Source: Ardenticatenaceae bacterium
GTDB taxonomy: Bacteria; Chloroflexota; Anaerolineae; Promineifilales; Promineifilaceae
DNA length: 64,000 nucleotides
Assembly: GCA_020634565.1 (NCBI GenBank)
Contig: JACKBN010000012.1
Span: 62,001 to 126,000 of the forward strand
Direction: 5' to 3'
Below are positions 34,470 to 42,954 of this stretch, in pieces (position 1 is the first letter of the stretch; each line of letters opens with the position of its first letter). Under the pieces are notes generated by a model. It had not been told where the DNA came from and ran no database searches. It saw only the letters and a list, made by a program, of their open reading frames with translations. The translations under genes and the position numbers were made by a program.

Positions 34470-37154
34470 ATGAGACCCACAACCAGTAATGAAATTCGCA
34501 AAGCATTTTTAGATTATTTCAACGAGCAGCAGCATGAAGTGGTTGCCAGTGCGCCGCTGCCGCAGCATGACAATCCGACCCTGCTGTTTACCAACGCCGG
34601 GATGAACCAGTTTGTCGATGTGTTTTTGGGACGTGAGAAACGGCCGTATACCCGTGCCGCCACCGCCCAAAAAGTGATGCGCGTCCAGGGTAAGCACAAC
34701 GATTTAGAAAACGTTGGCCCGTCGCCGCGCCACCACACTTTTTTTGAGATGATGGGCAACTTCTCTTTTGGCGATTACTTCAAAAAAGAGGCAATCGACT
34801 TTGCCTGGCAGTTTGTGACGGGCGTTTTGGAGCTGGAAGAAGAGCGCCTTTGGGCCACAATTTACACCGACGACGACGAATCGTTTGAGCTGTGGCAGCG
34901 CTACCTGCCCGCTGAAAAAATCCTGCGCTTTGGCAAAAAAGACAACTTCTGGGAGATGGGCGAAACCGGTCCCTGCGGCCCCAATTCTGAGATGTTTTAC
35001 TACGCCGGTGACATGGAAACCTGCGATCCCAGCCGACTTAACGCCGACGATGACGAAGAGTTCCTGGAATTCTGGAACCTCGTCTTCATGCAGTTCAACC
35101 GAGAAAAAGATGGCAGCCTGACCTCGCTACCCAAGCCCTCGGTAGATACCGGGCTTGGGCTGGAGCGCATGGTGCAGATCATGCAGCACAAAGACAACAA
35201 CTACGACACCGACCTGTTTAGTGGCGCGCTGGACCGCGTGCAAGAACTGCTGGGCGACAGCGATGAGCAGCGCCAGGAGCACCTCGTTGGTTACCGCGTG
35301 ATTGCCGACCATGGCCGTGCGGCGACCTTTTTGATTGCCGATGGCGTGCGCCCCGGCAGCACCGGCGCAGGCTACGTGCTGCGTATGATCATCCGGCGGG
35401 CGGTCCGTTTTGGCTACAGCATTGGCTTCACCGGTCCATTTTTAGGTGAAATTGCCAAGGTGTACATCCAGCAGATGGGTGACGCATACCCGGAACTCAA
35501 GCTGCGCGAGGAGCATGTGCTGCGTACCCTGAAGCAAGAAGAGAAGAAATTTGCCCGCACGCTGGAATCGGCGCTGGTGCAATTGCATCACGTCATGGCC
35601 GAGCTGAACGAGAAAGGCGAGAAAGAAATCTCCGGCGAGGTAGCGTTTGATTTGTACGCCACGCATGGCCTGCCGCTGGAAATTACCCGCGACGTGGTGC
35701 AGGAACATGGCTTCACTGTCGATGAGAAAGGGTATACCGAGGCGCGTGAGGCGCATGCGATTGCCAGCGGCAAAGGCGCGTTTGGCGAATACAGCGGCGA
35801 TACGGGCGTTTACGGCCGTCTCCTCACCAATCTCCAAAACACCGGCCAACTCGAAGATGGCGTGGAATACGACCCGTACATGGGCTCCGAAACCGAGTCG
35901 GAAATTGTAGGCCTCATCAAAGAGGGCGAACTGGTTGAGTCGGTGAAAGTAGGCGATAAAGTGGAGATGGTAACGGCCGTTTCCAACTTCTACGTCGAGT
36001 CCGGTGGTGAGGTCAGCGACAAGGGCCAGGTTGTGGGGCTAGACAGCGGTGCGACTTTCCGCGTGGACGACACGCGCAAGCCGCTCAACGGCCTGGTCGT
36101 GCTGGTGGGCGAAGTGACGCAGGGCGAATTTAGCCTGAACCAACCTGTCCGTCTGCAAGTGGACGATACGCGCCGCAGCGACATTCGCCGCAACCACACC
36201 GCGACGCACATTTTGCACCAGGAACTGCGCGACCGGCTGGGCACGCACGTCACCCAGGCGGGTTCGCTCGTCGCGCCGGACCGGCTGCGCTTCGACTTCA
36301 CCCACGACCACGGCGTGGACAACAACACGCTGGCTGAAATTGAAGAGAAAATTAACGGCGCAATTCTGGCAAATTATCCCGTAGAAATTGAGTACATGGG
36401 CCAGAAAGAAGCGATTGGCCAGGGGGCGATGGCCCTTTTTGGCGAAAAGTACGGCGAGATTGTGCGCACGGTGCAGATTGGCTATGAGGGCGAACGGCCG
36501 TACAGCTTCGAGCTTTGCGGCGGTCTGCACGTTTCCGAGACCAACGATATTGGCCTGTTCCGCTTTACCAGCGAAGGGGCCGTTTCGGCAGGCGTGCGCC
36601 GTGTGGAAGCGGTGACGGGTCGGGCAGCGCGGCAGCTCATCGCCGAGCGGCTGAATTTGCTGGATCGGCTGGCGGGTCACCTGAACGTGCCCATTTCCGA
36701 GTTGGAATCCCGCGTTGAGTCCCTGCAAGTGGAGCAGAAGGCGGCGCAAAAGCGGATCGAGCAGATGCAGCAAAAGCTGGCGGCATTCCAGTTTGATGCC
36801 ATCCTGGCTCAGACGCAGGAAGTGGCGGGCGTGAAATTGCTCACCGCCCAGGTTGACGGCGTGGATATGGATGGCTTGCGTCAGATGGCTGATCGGTTCC
36901 GGGACAATGTGGGGTCGGGAACGGCCGTACTGGCCACAGTCAACGGCGGCAAACCGATCTTCATCGTGGCAGTCACCAAAGATTTGATCCCGCGCGGCAT
37001 CAAAGCAGGCGACATCGTGCGCGACGTGGCCAAAGTGGTTGGCGGCGGCGGCGGCGGTCGCCCCGACATGGCCCAGGCGGGCGGCAAGGATGCGTCCAAA
37101 CTGCCCGAGGCGCTGGCGTTGGTGCCGAGTTTGATTGAAGCAGCGCTTAAGTAA
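34470..37154 (+). CDS. alaS: Alanyl-tRNA synthetase
   Basis: This 894-residue full-length class II enzyme charges tRNA-Ala and edits Ser/Gly mischarging. The catalytic core shows FTNAGMNQFVDVFLG, the class II motif 2 region RHHTFFEMMGNFSFGDY, and GLGLERM. The editing domain has HTATHILH near residue 577 with CGGLHVSETNDIG as its other metal site. A coiled-coil region (SLQVEQKAAQKRIEQMQQK) and the C-Ala domain ending GGGGGGRPDMAQAGGKD complete the chain. A GGAGAAG site precedes ATG 34470. The gene is apparently controlled by the alanine-codon attenuator upstream. Confidence 0.97.
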   Translation: MRPTTSNEIRKAFLDYFNEQQHEVVASAPLPQHDNPTLLFTNAGMNQFVDVFLGREKRPYTRAATAQKVMRVQGKHNDLENVGPSPRHHTFFEMMGNFSFGDYFKKEAIDFAWQFVTGVLELEEERLWATIYTDDDESFELWQRYLPAEKILRFGKKDNFWEMGETGPCGPNSEMFYYAGDMETCDPSRLNADDDEEFLEFWNLVFMQFNREKDGSLTSLPKPSVDTGLGLERMVQIMQHKDNNYDTDLFSGALDRVQELLGDSDEQRQEHLVGYRVIADHGRAATFLIADGVRPGSTGAGYVLRMIIRRAVRFGYSIGFTGPFLGEIAKVYIQQMGDAYPELKLREEHVLRTLKQEEKKFARTLESALVQLHHVMAELNEKGEKEISGEVAFDLYATHGLPLEITRDVVQEHGFTVDEKGYTEAREAHAIASGKGAFGEYSGDTGVYGRLLTNLQNTGQLEDGVEYDPYMGSETESEIVGLIKEGELVESVKVGDKVEMVTAVSNFYVESGGEVSDKGQVVGLDSGATFRVDDTRKPLNGLVVLVGEVTQGEFSLNQPVRLQVDDTRRSDIRRNHTATHILHQELRDRLGTHVTQAGSLVAPDRLRFDFTHDHGVDNNTLAEIEEKINGAILANYPVEIEYMGQKEAIGQGAMALFGEKYGEIVRTVQIGYEGERPYSFELCGGLHVSETNDIGLFRFTSEGAVSAGVRRVEAVTGRAARQLIAERLNLLDRLAGHLNVPISELESRVESLQVEQKAAQKRIEQMQQKLAAFQFDAILAQTQEVAGVKLLTAQVDGVDMDGLRQMADRFRDNVGSGTAVLATVNGGKPIFIVAVTKDLIPRGIKAGDIVRDVAKVVGGGGGGRPDMAQAGGKDASKLPEALALVPSLIEAALK

Positions 37155-37157
37155 CAT

Positions 37158-37226
37158 GAGATTAGAGATTGGAGATTAGAGATTAAAAACAGGCTCAATC
37201 TCCAATCTCCAATTCTCCAATTCTCC
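37158..37226. repeat. GGAGATT-word inverted repeat
   Basis: AGATTGGAGATTAGAGATT pairs with AATCTCCAATCTCCAATTCT words. It separates alaS from the baseplate-J-like gene. Confidence 0.8.
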
Positions 37227-37229
37227 TCC

Positions 37230-38789
37230 ATGCAAATAATCCACCTTGACGATTCCGATGACATCATCTCCATTTGTGACCGGCTGACTTGGGCAGGCGA
37301 GCAGCAGGCGCTGCTGGTGCTGCCGGAGGATGGCGGTGTGCTGCGCGAGGGATTGGATTTGGTGCGCCTGCGCCGTTTTGCCGACCGGCAGCGGCTGGAT
37401 GTGGGGTTGGTGACGCCCGATGTTCCCATCACGCGGCAGGCGCAGGCCATTGGGCTGCCGGTTTTTCCTTCTGTAGAAATAGCCGAGACGAGCCGCCGAG
37501 GCTGGTGGCGCGGTCGCAAACGCTCTGAGCGGGTGGGGCTGCCGACGGTTGGCGTTGGCGAATGGGAGGAGTTTTTTCAGGAACGGCCGTATCCCACCCT
37601 TGATGCCGCCGATCGCCAGGAAATGAACCGCCGCCTTGCGCCAATATCCACCTTGCGATTGTGGCTGGTGCGCTATCTGGCCATCGCCCTGTTTTGTCTG
37701 ACGCTGGCCATTTTGTACGTGGCTTTCACCTACGCCGTGCCCGGCGCCACCATTATTTTGCAACCCGAAACGGAAACCGTGCAGGTTGAACGAGCCGTTA
37801 TTGCCGATCCGGCTGTGGAGACGGTGGATTACGCGCTGAACACCGTCCCGGCACGGCTGCTGACCGCAACTGAATCATGGCAAACGAGTGTAGCCACAAC
37901 CGGTTCGATTGAACTGCCAGATGCGCCGGCGCGGGGCACGGTGTTGTTTGCCAATCAACTGCCCCAGGCGGTAACCATTCCCGCTGGCACCCGTGTTGGC
38001 ACATCGGATGGGAGCAACATTACTTTTCAGACGCTGGAAGAGGTTGTGCTGGCCGAAGCAGTGGGCAGCACGGCCGAAGTGGAGGTCATCGCCGAGGAGC
38101 CGGGGCCGCAGGGCAATGTGGCAGCCAATTTGGTGAACCGGGTGCAGGGACCGCTGGATTTGCAGGTAGAAGTGCGCAATCTAGAAGAGATGACAGGTGG
38201 CGTAGTGCGGGAAACGGCCGCTGTCTCCATTGAAGATCAGGAGCGGCTGCGGGCGCAGGCGCTGCAATTTTTGCAGGCAGTGGCCCTGGCCAACATGGAA
38301 GCGCAGCTAACGGAGCGCGAATTTATATCAAAGGACACTGTGCGCGTTGTGACGATTTTGGATGAGACATTTTCGCACGATGTGGGTGAGCAGACAGCAG
38401 AGTTGACTTTGGTGCTGCGGGCCGAATTGCAGGGAACGGCCGTTGACACAACAATTGCTTCTGGTTTGGCCTTTGATTCGCTGGGGCAAGCCGTACCGGG
38501 CGGTTTTACGCTGGTGCCGGACAGCATTCGCTTTAACAGCGGCAATGTAGTGGCGGTGGATGAGTCGGGTCGGGTGACGTTTTCGATGATTGGCGAGGGA
38601 ACTGTGGCGGCCAATTTGGCGCTGGATGGACCAATTACGGCCGTTACCGGACAATCTCCAGAAACGGCCGCAGCGTACCTGTACCAAAATCTCCCCCTCC
38701 GCGCCGTGCCCACGCTGGACATCTGGCCGCTTTGGTTTAACCGCGTGCCTTATTTGACGACGCGCATTCAAACGGAGATTGAGCCGTAA
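37230..38789 (+). CDS. Membrane-anchored baseplate J-like domain protein
   Basis: This 519-residue protein starts at ATG 37230. Residues 1-140 are cytoplasmic and mixed. A membrane segment (YLAIALFCLTLAILYVAFTY) lies near residues 150-170. The outer part from about residue 220 carries the baseplate-J pattern: APARGTVLFANQLPQAVTIPAGTRVGTSDG, then EEPGPQGNVAANLVNRVQG. In phage that domain builds baseplates; free-standing membrane-anchored versions occur in many bacteria with unknown role. No phage structural or tail genes surround it, so it is not evidence of a prophage. Confidence 0.75.
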   Translation: MQIIHLDDSDDIISICDRLTWAGEQQALLVLPEDGGVLREGLDLVRLRRFADRQRLDVGLVTPDVPITRQAQAIGLPVFPSVEIAETSRRGWWRGRKRSERVGLPTVGVGEWEEFFQERPYPTLDAADRQEMNRRLAPISTLRLWLVRYLAIALFCLTLAILYVAFTYAVPGATIILQPETETVQVERAVIADPAVETVDYALNTVPARLLTATESWQTSVATTGSIELPDAPARGTVLFANQLPQAVTIPAGTRVGTSDGSNITFQTLEEVVLAEAVGSTAEVEVIAEEPGPQGNVAANLVNRVQGPLDLQVEVRNLEEMTGGVVRETAAVSIEDQERLRAQALQFLQAVALANMEAQLTEREFISKDTVRVVTILDETFSHDVGEQTAELTLVLRAELQGTAVDTTIASGLAFDSLGQAVPGGFTLVPDSIRFNSGNVVAVDESGRVTFSMIGEGTVAANLALDGPITAVTGQSPETAAAYLYQNLPLRAVPTLDIWPLWFNRVPYLTTRIQTEIEP

Positions 38790-38796
38790 ATGAGTG

Positions 38797-38865
38797 TACA
38801 AGTTTGCAAGTGACAAGTGGCAAGTTGTTCACCTGAATACTTGCAAACCTGCACACTTGCCCACT
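38797..38865. repeat. AAGTTTGCAAGTG-word inverted repeat
   Basis: ACAAGTTTGCAAGTGACAAGTG pairs in short words with ACTTGCAAACCTGCACACTT. It is a probable terminator for the baseplate-J gene. Confidence 0.65.
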
Positions 38866-38929
38866 TTATCTGCAAATCGTAGGCAAATCGGCAAGTCAAT
38901 AAACGCCCTCTGTGGCAAAAAAGAGAACT

Positions 38930-39481
38930 ATGCATCAACTAGATTGGAAAGTGCTAAATTCGGAATATTTGCTGCAAAATGAGTGGATTGCGGTGCGGGC
39001 AGATACGTGTGAGATGGGCAACGGCCGTCTTGTGGATGCGTACTACATTGTCGAGAGCCGCAGCTATGTGAATGTGGTGCCCATTACACCCGAAGGTGAG
39101 GTGCTCATGCTGCGTATTTACCGGCACGGACTGGGCCAGACGCTGCTGGAAACGCCCGGCGGCATCATCGACGCCGGTGAATCGACAATGGAAACGGCCA
39201 AGCGTGAGCTGCTAGAAGAAACGGGCTATAGCTATGCGGCCATCGTGCCCATTGGCAGCGGTGCGCCGGATCCAGCCCGATTTGCCTGTCATGCCTATTA
39301 TTTTTTGGCGACGGGCTGTGTGGAAACGGCCGTAACTGCCTGGGACCCCACCGAAGAAATGGAGCTGATTAAGCTGCCGCTCGCCGAAGTGAAACGGATG
39401 CTGTTTGCGGGTGAGATTGTGGATTCTGTGCAGCAAAGTGCCCTGTTTTATGCGCTGCACGCGCTGGGAGAATTGGGCTGA
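38930..39481 (+). CDS. Nudix hydrolase (ADP-ribose pyrophosphatase-like)
   Basis: This 183-residue protein contains a complete Nudix box, GGIIDAGESTMETAKREL then LEETGY, near residues 80-103. Upstream is the LMLRIYRHGLGQTLLETPG stretch typical of ADP-ribose or GDP-mannose pyrophosphatases of the NudF type. It would cut a nucleoside diphosphate linked to another group, using Mg. I chose ATG 38930; a GTG at 38912 would add six residues. Its stop overlaps the ruvX start by one base (TGATG), so the two are translationally coupled. Confidence 0.9.
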   Translation: MHQLDWKVLNSEYLLQNEWIAVRADTCEMGNGRLVDAYYIVESRSYVNVVPITPEGEVLMLRIYRHGLGQTLLETPGGIIDAGESTMETAKRELLEETGYSYAAIVPIGSGAPDPARFACHAYYFLATGCVETAVTAWDPTEEMELIKLPLAEVKRMLFAGEIVDSVQQSALFYALHALGELG

Positions 39482-39921
39482 TGAACGGCCGTTTTCCTGG
39501 TCGGGTGATGGCGCTGGATTTGGGCAGTAAGCGCATTGGCGTGGCGATTAGCGACCCCACGCGTACGATTGCTCAATCCTACGGTGTGGTAAAACGAAAA
39601 TCACGTGAGGAAGATTTTGCTCGCTACCAGCAAATCGTGAGCGAGCAGAAGATAACGCTGCTGGTGGTTGGCTTACCGACGACGAGCGAGGGTGGTGACA
39701 GTGATACGGCCGTTTGGATTCGAGAGTATATCGCCGAGTTTGGCCAGCAGTGCGCTGTGCCCATTGAATTTTGGGATGAAAGCTACACTACCGTCCAGGC
39801 CGAGGACAGCCTGCGGCAGCGCGGCAAGCGGGGCAAAAAAGCCCGTCAGCAGGTGGATGCGGTGGCTGCCGCCTTTATTTTGCAGAGCTATTTGGATGCC
39901 CATAAAAATGTAATTGGGTAA
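39481..39921 (+). CDS. ruvX: Putative pre-16S rRNA nuclease RuvX (YqgF family)
   Basis: This 146-residue RNase H-like protein has the YqgF markers VMALDLGSKRIGVAISD near the start, LLVVGLPTTSEGGDS in the middle, WDESYTTVQAED, and the final Asp in QQVDAVAAAFILQSYL. Family members finish the 5' end of 16S rRNA. The coding region starts inside ACGGCCGT-containing DNA, and the last residues (NVIG) are encoded by the first bases of a GTAATTGG repeat. The Nudix gene is coupled upstream; mltG follows after the repeat, a common neighbour of ruvX. Confidence 0.93.
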   Translation: MNGRFPGRVMALDLGSKRIGVAISDPTRTIAQSYGVVKRKSREEDFARYQQIVSEQKITLLVVGLPTTSEGGDSDTAVWIREYIAEFGQQCAVPIEFWDESYTTVQAEDSLRQRGKRGKKARQQVDAVAAAFILQSYLDAHKNVIG

Positions 39922-39980
39922 TTGGTAATTCGGTAATTTGGGTTCGTAATTACCCCAATTACTTAATTACTCAATTACCT
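39911..39980. repeat. GTAATTGG-word inverted repeat
   Basis: TAATTGGGTAATTGGTAATT pairs with AATTACCCCAATTACTTAATT words. It overlaps the ruvX stop. Confidence 0.75.
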
Positions 39981-40074
39981 CTCACAGAGGTGAGTTATAG
40001 ATACGCAAAAAAGTCGGCCACAGCGCCGCAAAGATCCTTACCAAGAACCACCCCAAAGTCGCCAGCGGCGCAGA

Positions 40075-41214
40075 ATGGGCTGTGTAGCGCGGTCGGTGCT
40101 GCTGTTGCTGGTGCTGACGGCCTGTTTATCGGCGGGATTGTTGTTTTACTTTCAGTGGCGTGGGGGTAGTTTGGGCGGGGACGGCCGTTCCCTCGAACCA
40201 CGCGATATTTATCTGCAAACCTACCTGGCGGCCCATGCTGATGAGCTGGCGCAGCCCGCTGGCAACGGGTTCATGCCCGCCCCATTTACGATCGCGCCTG
40301 GCGAATCGGCCGATGCGATTGCTGCGAGTTTAGCCGCTGCTGGCTTGCTCAACGATACCGAACTGTTCCTCAATTACCTGCGCTACAACGGCCTGGACGC
40401 CCAACTGGAGGCGGGCGAATACATCGTCGATCCACAGCAAACCATCCCCGAAATAGCTGCGGCTCTTACCAAGTCGGTGGTGCGCGAGGAGACGCTGCGG
40501 TTTGTGGAGGGGTGGCGGCTGGAGCAGATGGCTGACTATCTGACCGATAATCCCACTGCCAATATTGACGCCAACCAGTTTTTGGCCATCGTGCAGCGGC
40601 AGGCAGCGTTTGACCTGACGCCCTATACGTTTTTGGTCGGTTTGCCCGCCACCGCCACGCTGGAGGGCTTTCTTTTCCCCGACACGTACCGCGTGCCGCT
40701 GGATGCCGATGCGGTTTACCTGGTGGATTTGATGCTGCGTACGTTTGACCGCCGCGTCACGGCCGAAATGCGGCAGGGCTACCAAACGCAGGGGCTGACC
40801 ATCCATCAGGCGGTGACTTTGGCGGCGATTGTGGAGCGAGAGGCGGTGGTGGCCAGCGAACGGCCGATTATCGCCGGCGTCTTCTACAATCGGTTGGCGC
40901 AGGGCATTAAGCTGGAGGCCGACCCCACGGTGCAGTATCCGCTGGGCTACCAGCCGGAGACGGACAGCTGGTGGAAATCGCCGTTGTGGCTGGATGATTT
41001 GGCGCTAGATTCGCCGTACAACACTTACGTTTACACCGGTTTGCCACCTGGACCGATTGCCAATCCCAGCTTATCCTCGCTGGAAGCGGTGGCGTTCCCC
41101 ACCCAAACGGAGTTCATCTTTTTTGTGGCCGACTGCCAAGCGGCCGTTGCTGGCAGCCATGCATTCAGCGTCACTTACGAGGAGCATTTGGCCAATGTCC
41201 AGCGCTGCCGCTGA
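40075..41214 (+). CDS. mltG: Endolytic peptidoglycan transglycosylase MltG
   Basis: This protein has 379 residues from ATG 40075. One N-terminal membrane segment (SVLLLLVLTACLSAGLLFYF) is followed by a LysM-like region and the YceG domain. The catalytic Glu lies in LAAIVEREAV near residue 260, and GVFYNRLAQGIKLEADPTVQYPLGY and PYNTYVYTGLPPGPIANPSLSSL are typical. MltG cuts nascent glycan strands and sets their length. The frame continues upstream without a stop to 39994 through a basic stretch (KSRPQRRKDPYQEPPQSRQRRR) that looks like the real cytoplasmic tail. No ATG, GTG or TTG starts it; an AGAGGTGA site sits just before an ATA at 39997. The true start is therefore uncertain. Confidence 0.9.
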   Translation: MGCVARSVLLLLVLTACLSAGLLFYFQWRGGSLGGDGRSLEPRDIYLQTYLAAHADELAQPAGNGFMPAPFTIAPGESADAIAASLAAAGLLNDTELFLNYLRYNGLDAQLEAGEYIVDPQQTIPEIAAALTKSVVREETLRFVEGWRLEQMADYLTDNPTANIDANQFLAIVQRQAAFDLTPYTFLVGLPATATLEGFLFPDTYRVPLDADAVYLVDLMLRTFDRRVTAEMRQGYQTQGLTIHQAVTLAAIVEREAVVASERPIIAGVFYNRLAQGIKLEADPTVQYPLGYQPETDSWWKSPLWLDDLALDSPYNTYVYTGLPPGPIANPSLSSLEAVAFPTQTEFIFFVADCQAAVAGSHAFSVTYEEHLANVQRCR

Positions 41215-41893
41215 TGCCGGTGGTCGGTTATCGGTTATCCGTAAGCGGTTTTTTCGTTCACCGATTACCGATTACCGATTACCGTTCACCGTTTACGGAT
41301 TACTGCTCACTCTTCTCCTCGCAAGCTGCGCCAGCGTGCAGCCCGTCGTCAAAATTGGGTTGGTGGCGCCGTTTGAGGGGGCGCAGCGGGAGCTGGGCTA
41401 CGATGCGATTTATGCGGCGCGGCTGGCGGTGCGCGAGATCAATCAGGCTGGCGGCATTGGCGGCTACCGCGTGGCGCTGGTGGCGCTGGATGATGGGGGT
41501 GATGCAACGTTAGCAGAGGAAACGGCCGTTTCTCTCACCATCGATCCAGCTGTGGTAGCGGTGATTGGGCATGGGCTAGGGGAGACAACGGCCGTTGCCC
41601 AACCCGTCTACGCCGAAGCCAATTTACCCCTGCTGCCACTGGGTGATCCTCCCTTTACCCCGCATGATCCCATTCTGCTGCCCGCTGAATTTCAAACTGC
41701 TTACAACAATGTAACCCCCTTTGACGAGACGGCTGGCCCTTACGCGGCTGCAACTTACGATGCGATGCAGCTGCTCTTCCTGGCGATGGCCGAGGGCGAA
41801 GCCGAAAGTGGGGCGATCAGCCGCGATTCTGTGACAAATGCGCTCACTGCATTAAAATACGAGGGGCTGGTCGGGACAGTTTACCAACCCTGA
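41195..41893 (+). CDS. Short substrate-binding lipoprotein (branched-chain amino acid ABC type)
   Basis: This 232-residue protein starts at ATG 41195, overlapping mltG by 20 bases. The signal peptide region up to the lipobox LLASC is encoded partly by a GATTACCG-word repeat (SPITDYRLPFTVY). The mature part begins like LivK-type receptors: VVKIGLVAPFEGAQRELGYDAIYAARLAVREINQAGGIGGYRV, split over its normal length, then VAVIGHGLGETTAVAQPVY. The chain then jumps from PPFTPHDP to a C-lobe end (PYAAATYDAMQLLFLAMAE). About 130 residues of a normal ~370-residue receptor appear absent. No ABC permease genes are near. It may be a degraded or specialised binder. Confidence 0.7.
   Translation: MSSAAADAGGRLSVIRKRFFRSPITDYRLPFTVYGLLLTLLLASCASVQPVVKIGLVAPFEGAQRELGYDAIYAARLAVREINQAGGIGGYRVALVALDDGGDATLAEETAVSLTIDPAVVAVIGHGLGETTAVAQPVYAEANLPLLPLGDPPFTPHDPILLPAEFQTAYNNVTPFDETAGPYAAATYDAMQLLFLAMAEGEAESGAISRDSVTNALTALKYEGLVGTVYQP
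41217..41311. repeat. GATTACCG-word repeat inside the lipoprotein signal-peptide region
   Basis: GGTCGGTTATCGGTTATCCG words pair with GATTACCGATTACCG words. The whole element is translated in the 41195 gene. Confidence 0.75.
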
Positions 41894-41936
41894 CAGCAGC
41901 CCATTCGATTGCGTAATGTAAGGAAGTAAGCAGCCA

Positions 41937-41980
41937 AAAGTGAAAAGAGCACTCGTTTTGCTTTTCACTGTTCACTTGTC
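41937..41980. repeat. AAGTGAAAAG-word inverted repeat
   Basis: AAAAGTGAAAAGAG and CTTTTCACTGTTCACTTG form the arms. Relatives lie at 42870, 43875 and 55120. Confidence 0.7.
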
Positions 41981-41994
41981 CACGGGAGAAAAGT

Positions 41995-42852
41995 ATGTTT
42001 CGGCGAATTTTAGGCCTGTTGATGCTGTTAATCGGCATTGGCGGGATTGGTATAGCTATTTTTGGGGCGCAGATGGGACACCAGCTGGTGGATCGTGTCG
42101 GCACCAACTTTGAACAAACGTTAACCCTTACCTCTGATAGTTTAGACACGGTGTCGGAGACGTTGGTGCTGGCCAAAAGCAGCATCGCAGATATCAACAC
42201 GGTGGTGACGACAACGGGCACTACGGCGAATAATTTGGCTACGACGGTGGAGGATACACGGCCGTTGCTGGAACAAATTTCTACCGTGGCCACGGATCAG
42301 GTGCCTGACAGTCTGGAAACGGTACAGGATGCCTTCCCCAGTCTGGAGCAGGTGGCTGGCGTGATTGATCGTACGCTGGTGACGCTGAATAGTTTTCGTA
42401 TTGATGAAGAGATTTTTGGCTTCAATATTCAATATGATTTGGGCATTGATTACGAGCCAGAAATTCCTTTTGACCAGTCGGTGCAGGCGTTGGGCCAGGG
42501 GTTGGAAGGGATTCCCGAGAGCCTGCGGGCGATGGAAGCCTATATCACGGTGACCAACGACAATCTGGAAACGGTGAGCCAGGATATTCGGACGCTGGCG
42601 GATGATTTGCAAACGGTAAACGGCCGTATCAACGAGTTCGACCCCATTTTGGATGAGTACCAGGTGCTGGTGACTGACATCAACGACAGCACTCGGCAGA
42701 TGCGGGCCCAAATTGGGGATGAGACGGCGCGCCTGAAAAATGGCATCACCCTGGCGATGGTGTGGCTGGCGCTGACCCAGATTGCGCCGCTTTACCTGGG
42801 CTGGGAGCTGTTAACCGGGCGGCGGGATAAACAAGGGAGCCTTGCTGAGTAA
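41995..42852 (+). CDS. Two-TM helical protein A of a tandem pair, unknown function
   Basis: This 285-residue protein has one membrane segment at each end (LGLLMLLIGIGGIGIAIFG near residues 6-25 and LAMVWLALTQIAPLYLGW near 250-268). Between them is a long helical region with heptad-like Leu/Val spacing and many Thr/Asp residues (SDSLDTVSETLVLAKSSIAD, NLETVSQDIRTLADDLQTV). A central block, GFNIQYDLGIDYEPEIPFDQSV, is shared with the next gene. Start MFRRI and layout are also shared, so this is a recent tandem duplication. The topology resembles chemoreceptor-like or scaffold helices, but no signalling motif is visible. I do not recognise the family. Confidence 0.75.
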   Translation: MFRRILGLLMLLIGIGGIGIAIFGAQMGHQLVDRVGTNFEQTLTLTSDSLDTVSETLVLAKSSIADINTVVTTTGTTANNLATTVEDTRPLLEQISTVATDQVPDSLETVQDAFPSLEQVAGVIDRTLVTLNSFRIDEEIFGFNIQYDLGIDYEPEIPFDQSVQALGQGLEGIPESLRAMEAYITVTNDNLETVSQDIRTLADDLQTVNGRINEFDPILDEYQVLVTDINDSTRQMRAQIGDETARLKNGITLAMVWLALTQIAPLYLGWELLTGRRDKQGSLAE

Positions 42853-42869
42853 TTTTTTGTGAGGAGTGC

Positions 42870-42925
42870 CAAGTGAAAAGTAAAAAGATTCACCACTTTT
42901 CGCCTGGTACTTTTTGCTTTTTACA
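42870..42925. repeat. AAGTGAAAAG-word inverted repeat
   Basis: AAGTGAAAAGTAAAAAG and CTTTTTGCTTTTTAC words lie between the two paralogues. Confidence 0.7.
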
Positions 42926-42954
42926 TTCTAAAGGCAGTAAGGAGGAAGAGGGAG

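Noticed and set aside
37230..38789. Prophage or tail-like injection system because of the baseplate-J domain
   Set aside because: No other phage or tail genes are near, and the protein is membrane-anchored, as in many housekeeping-region copies in bacteria.
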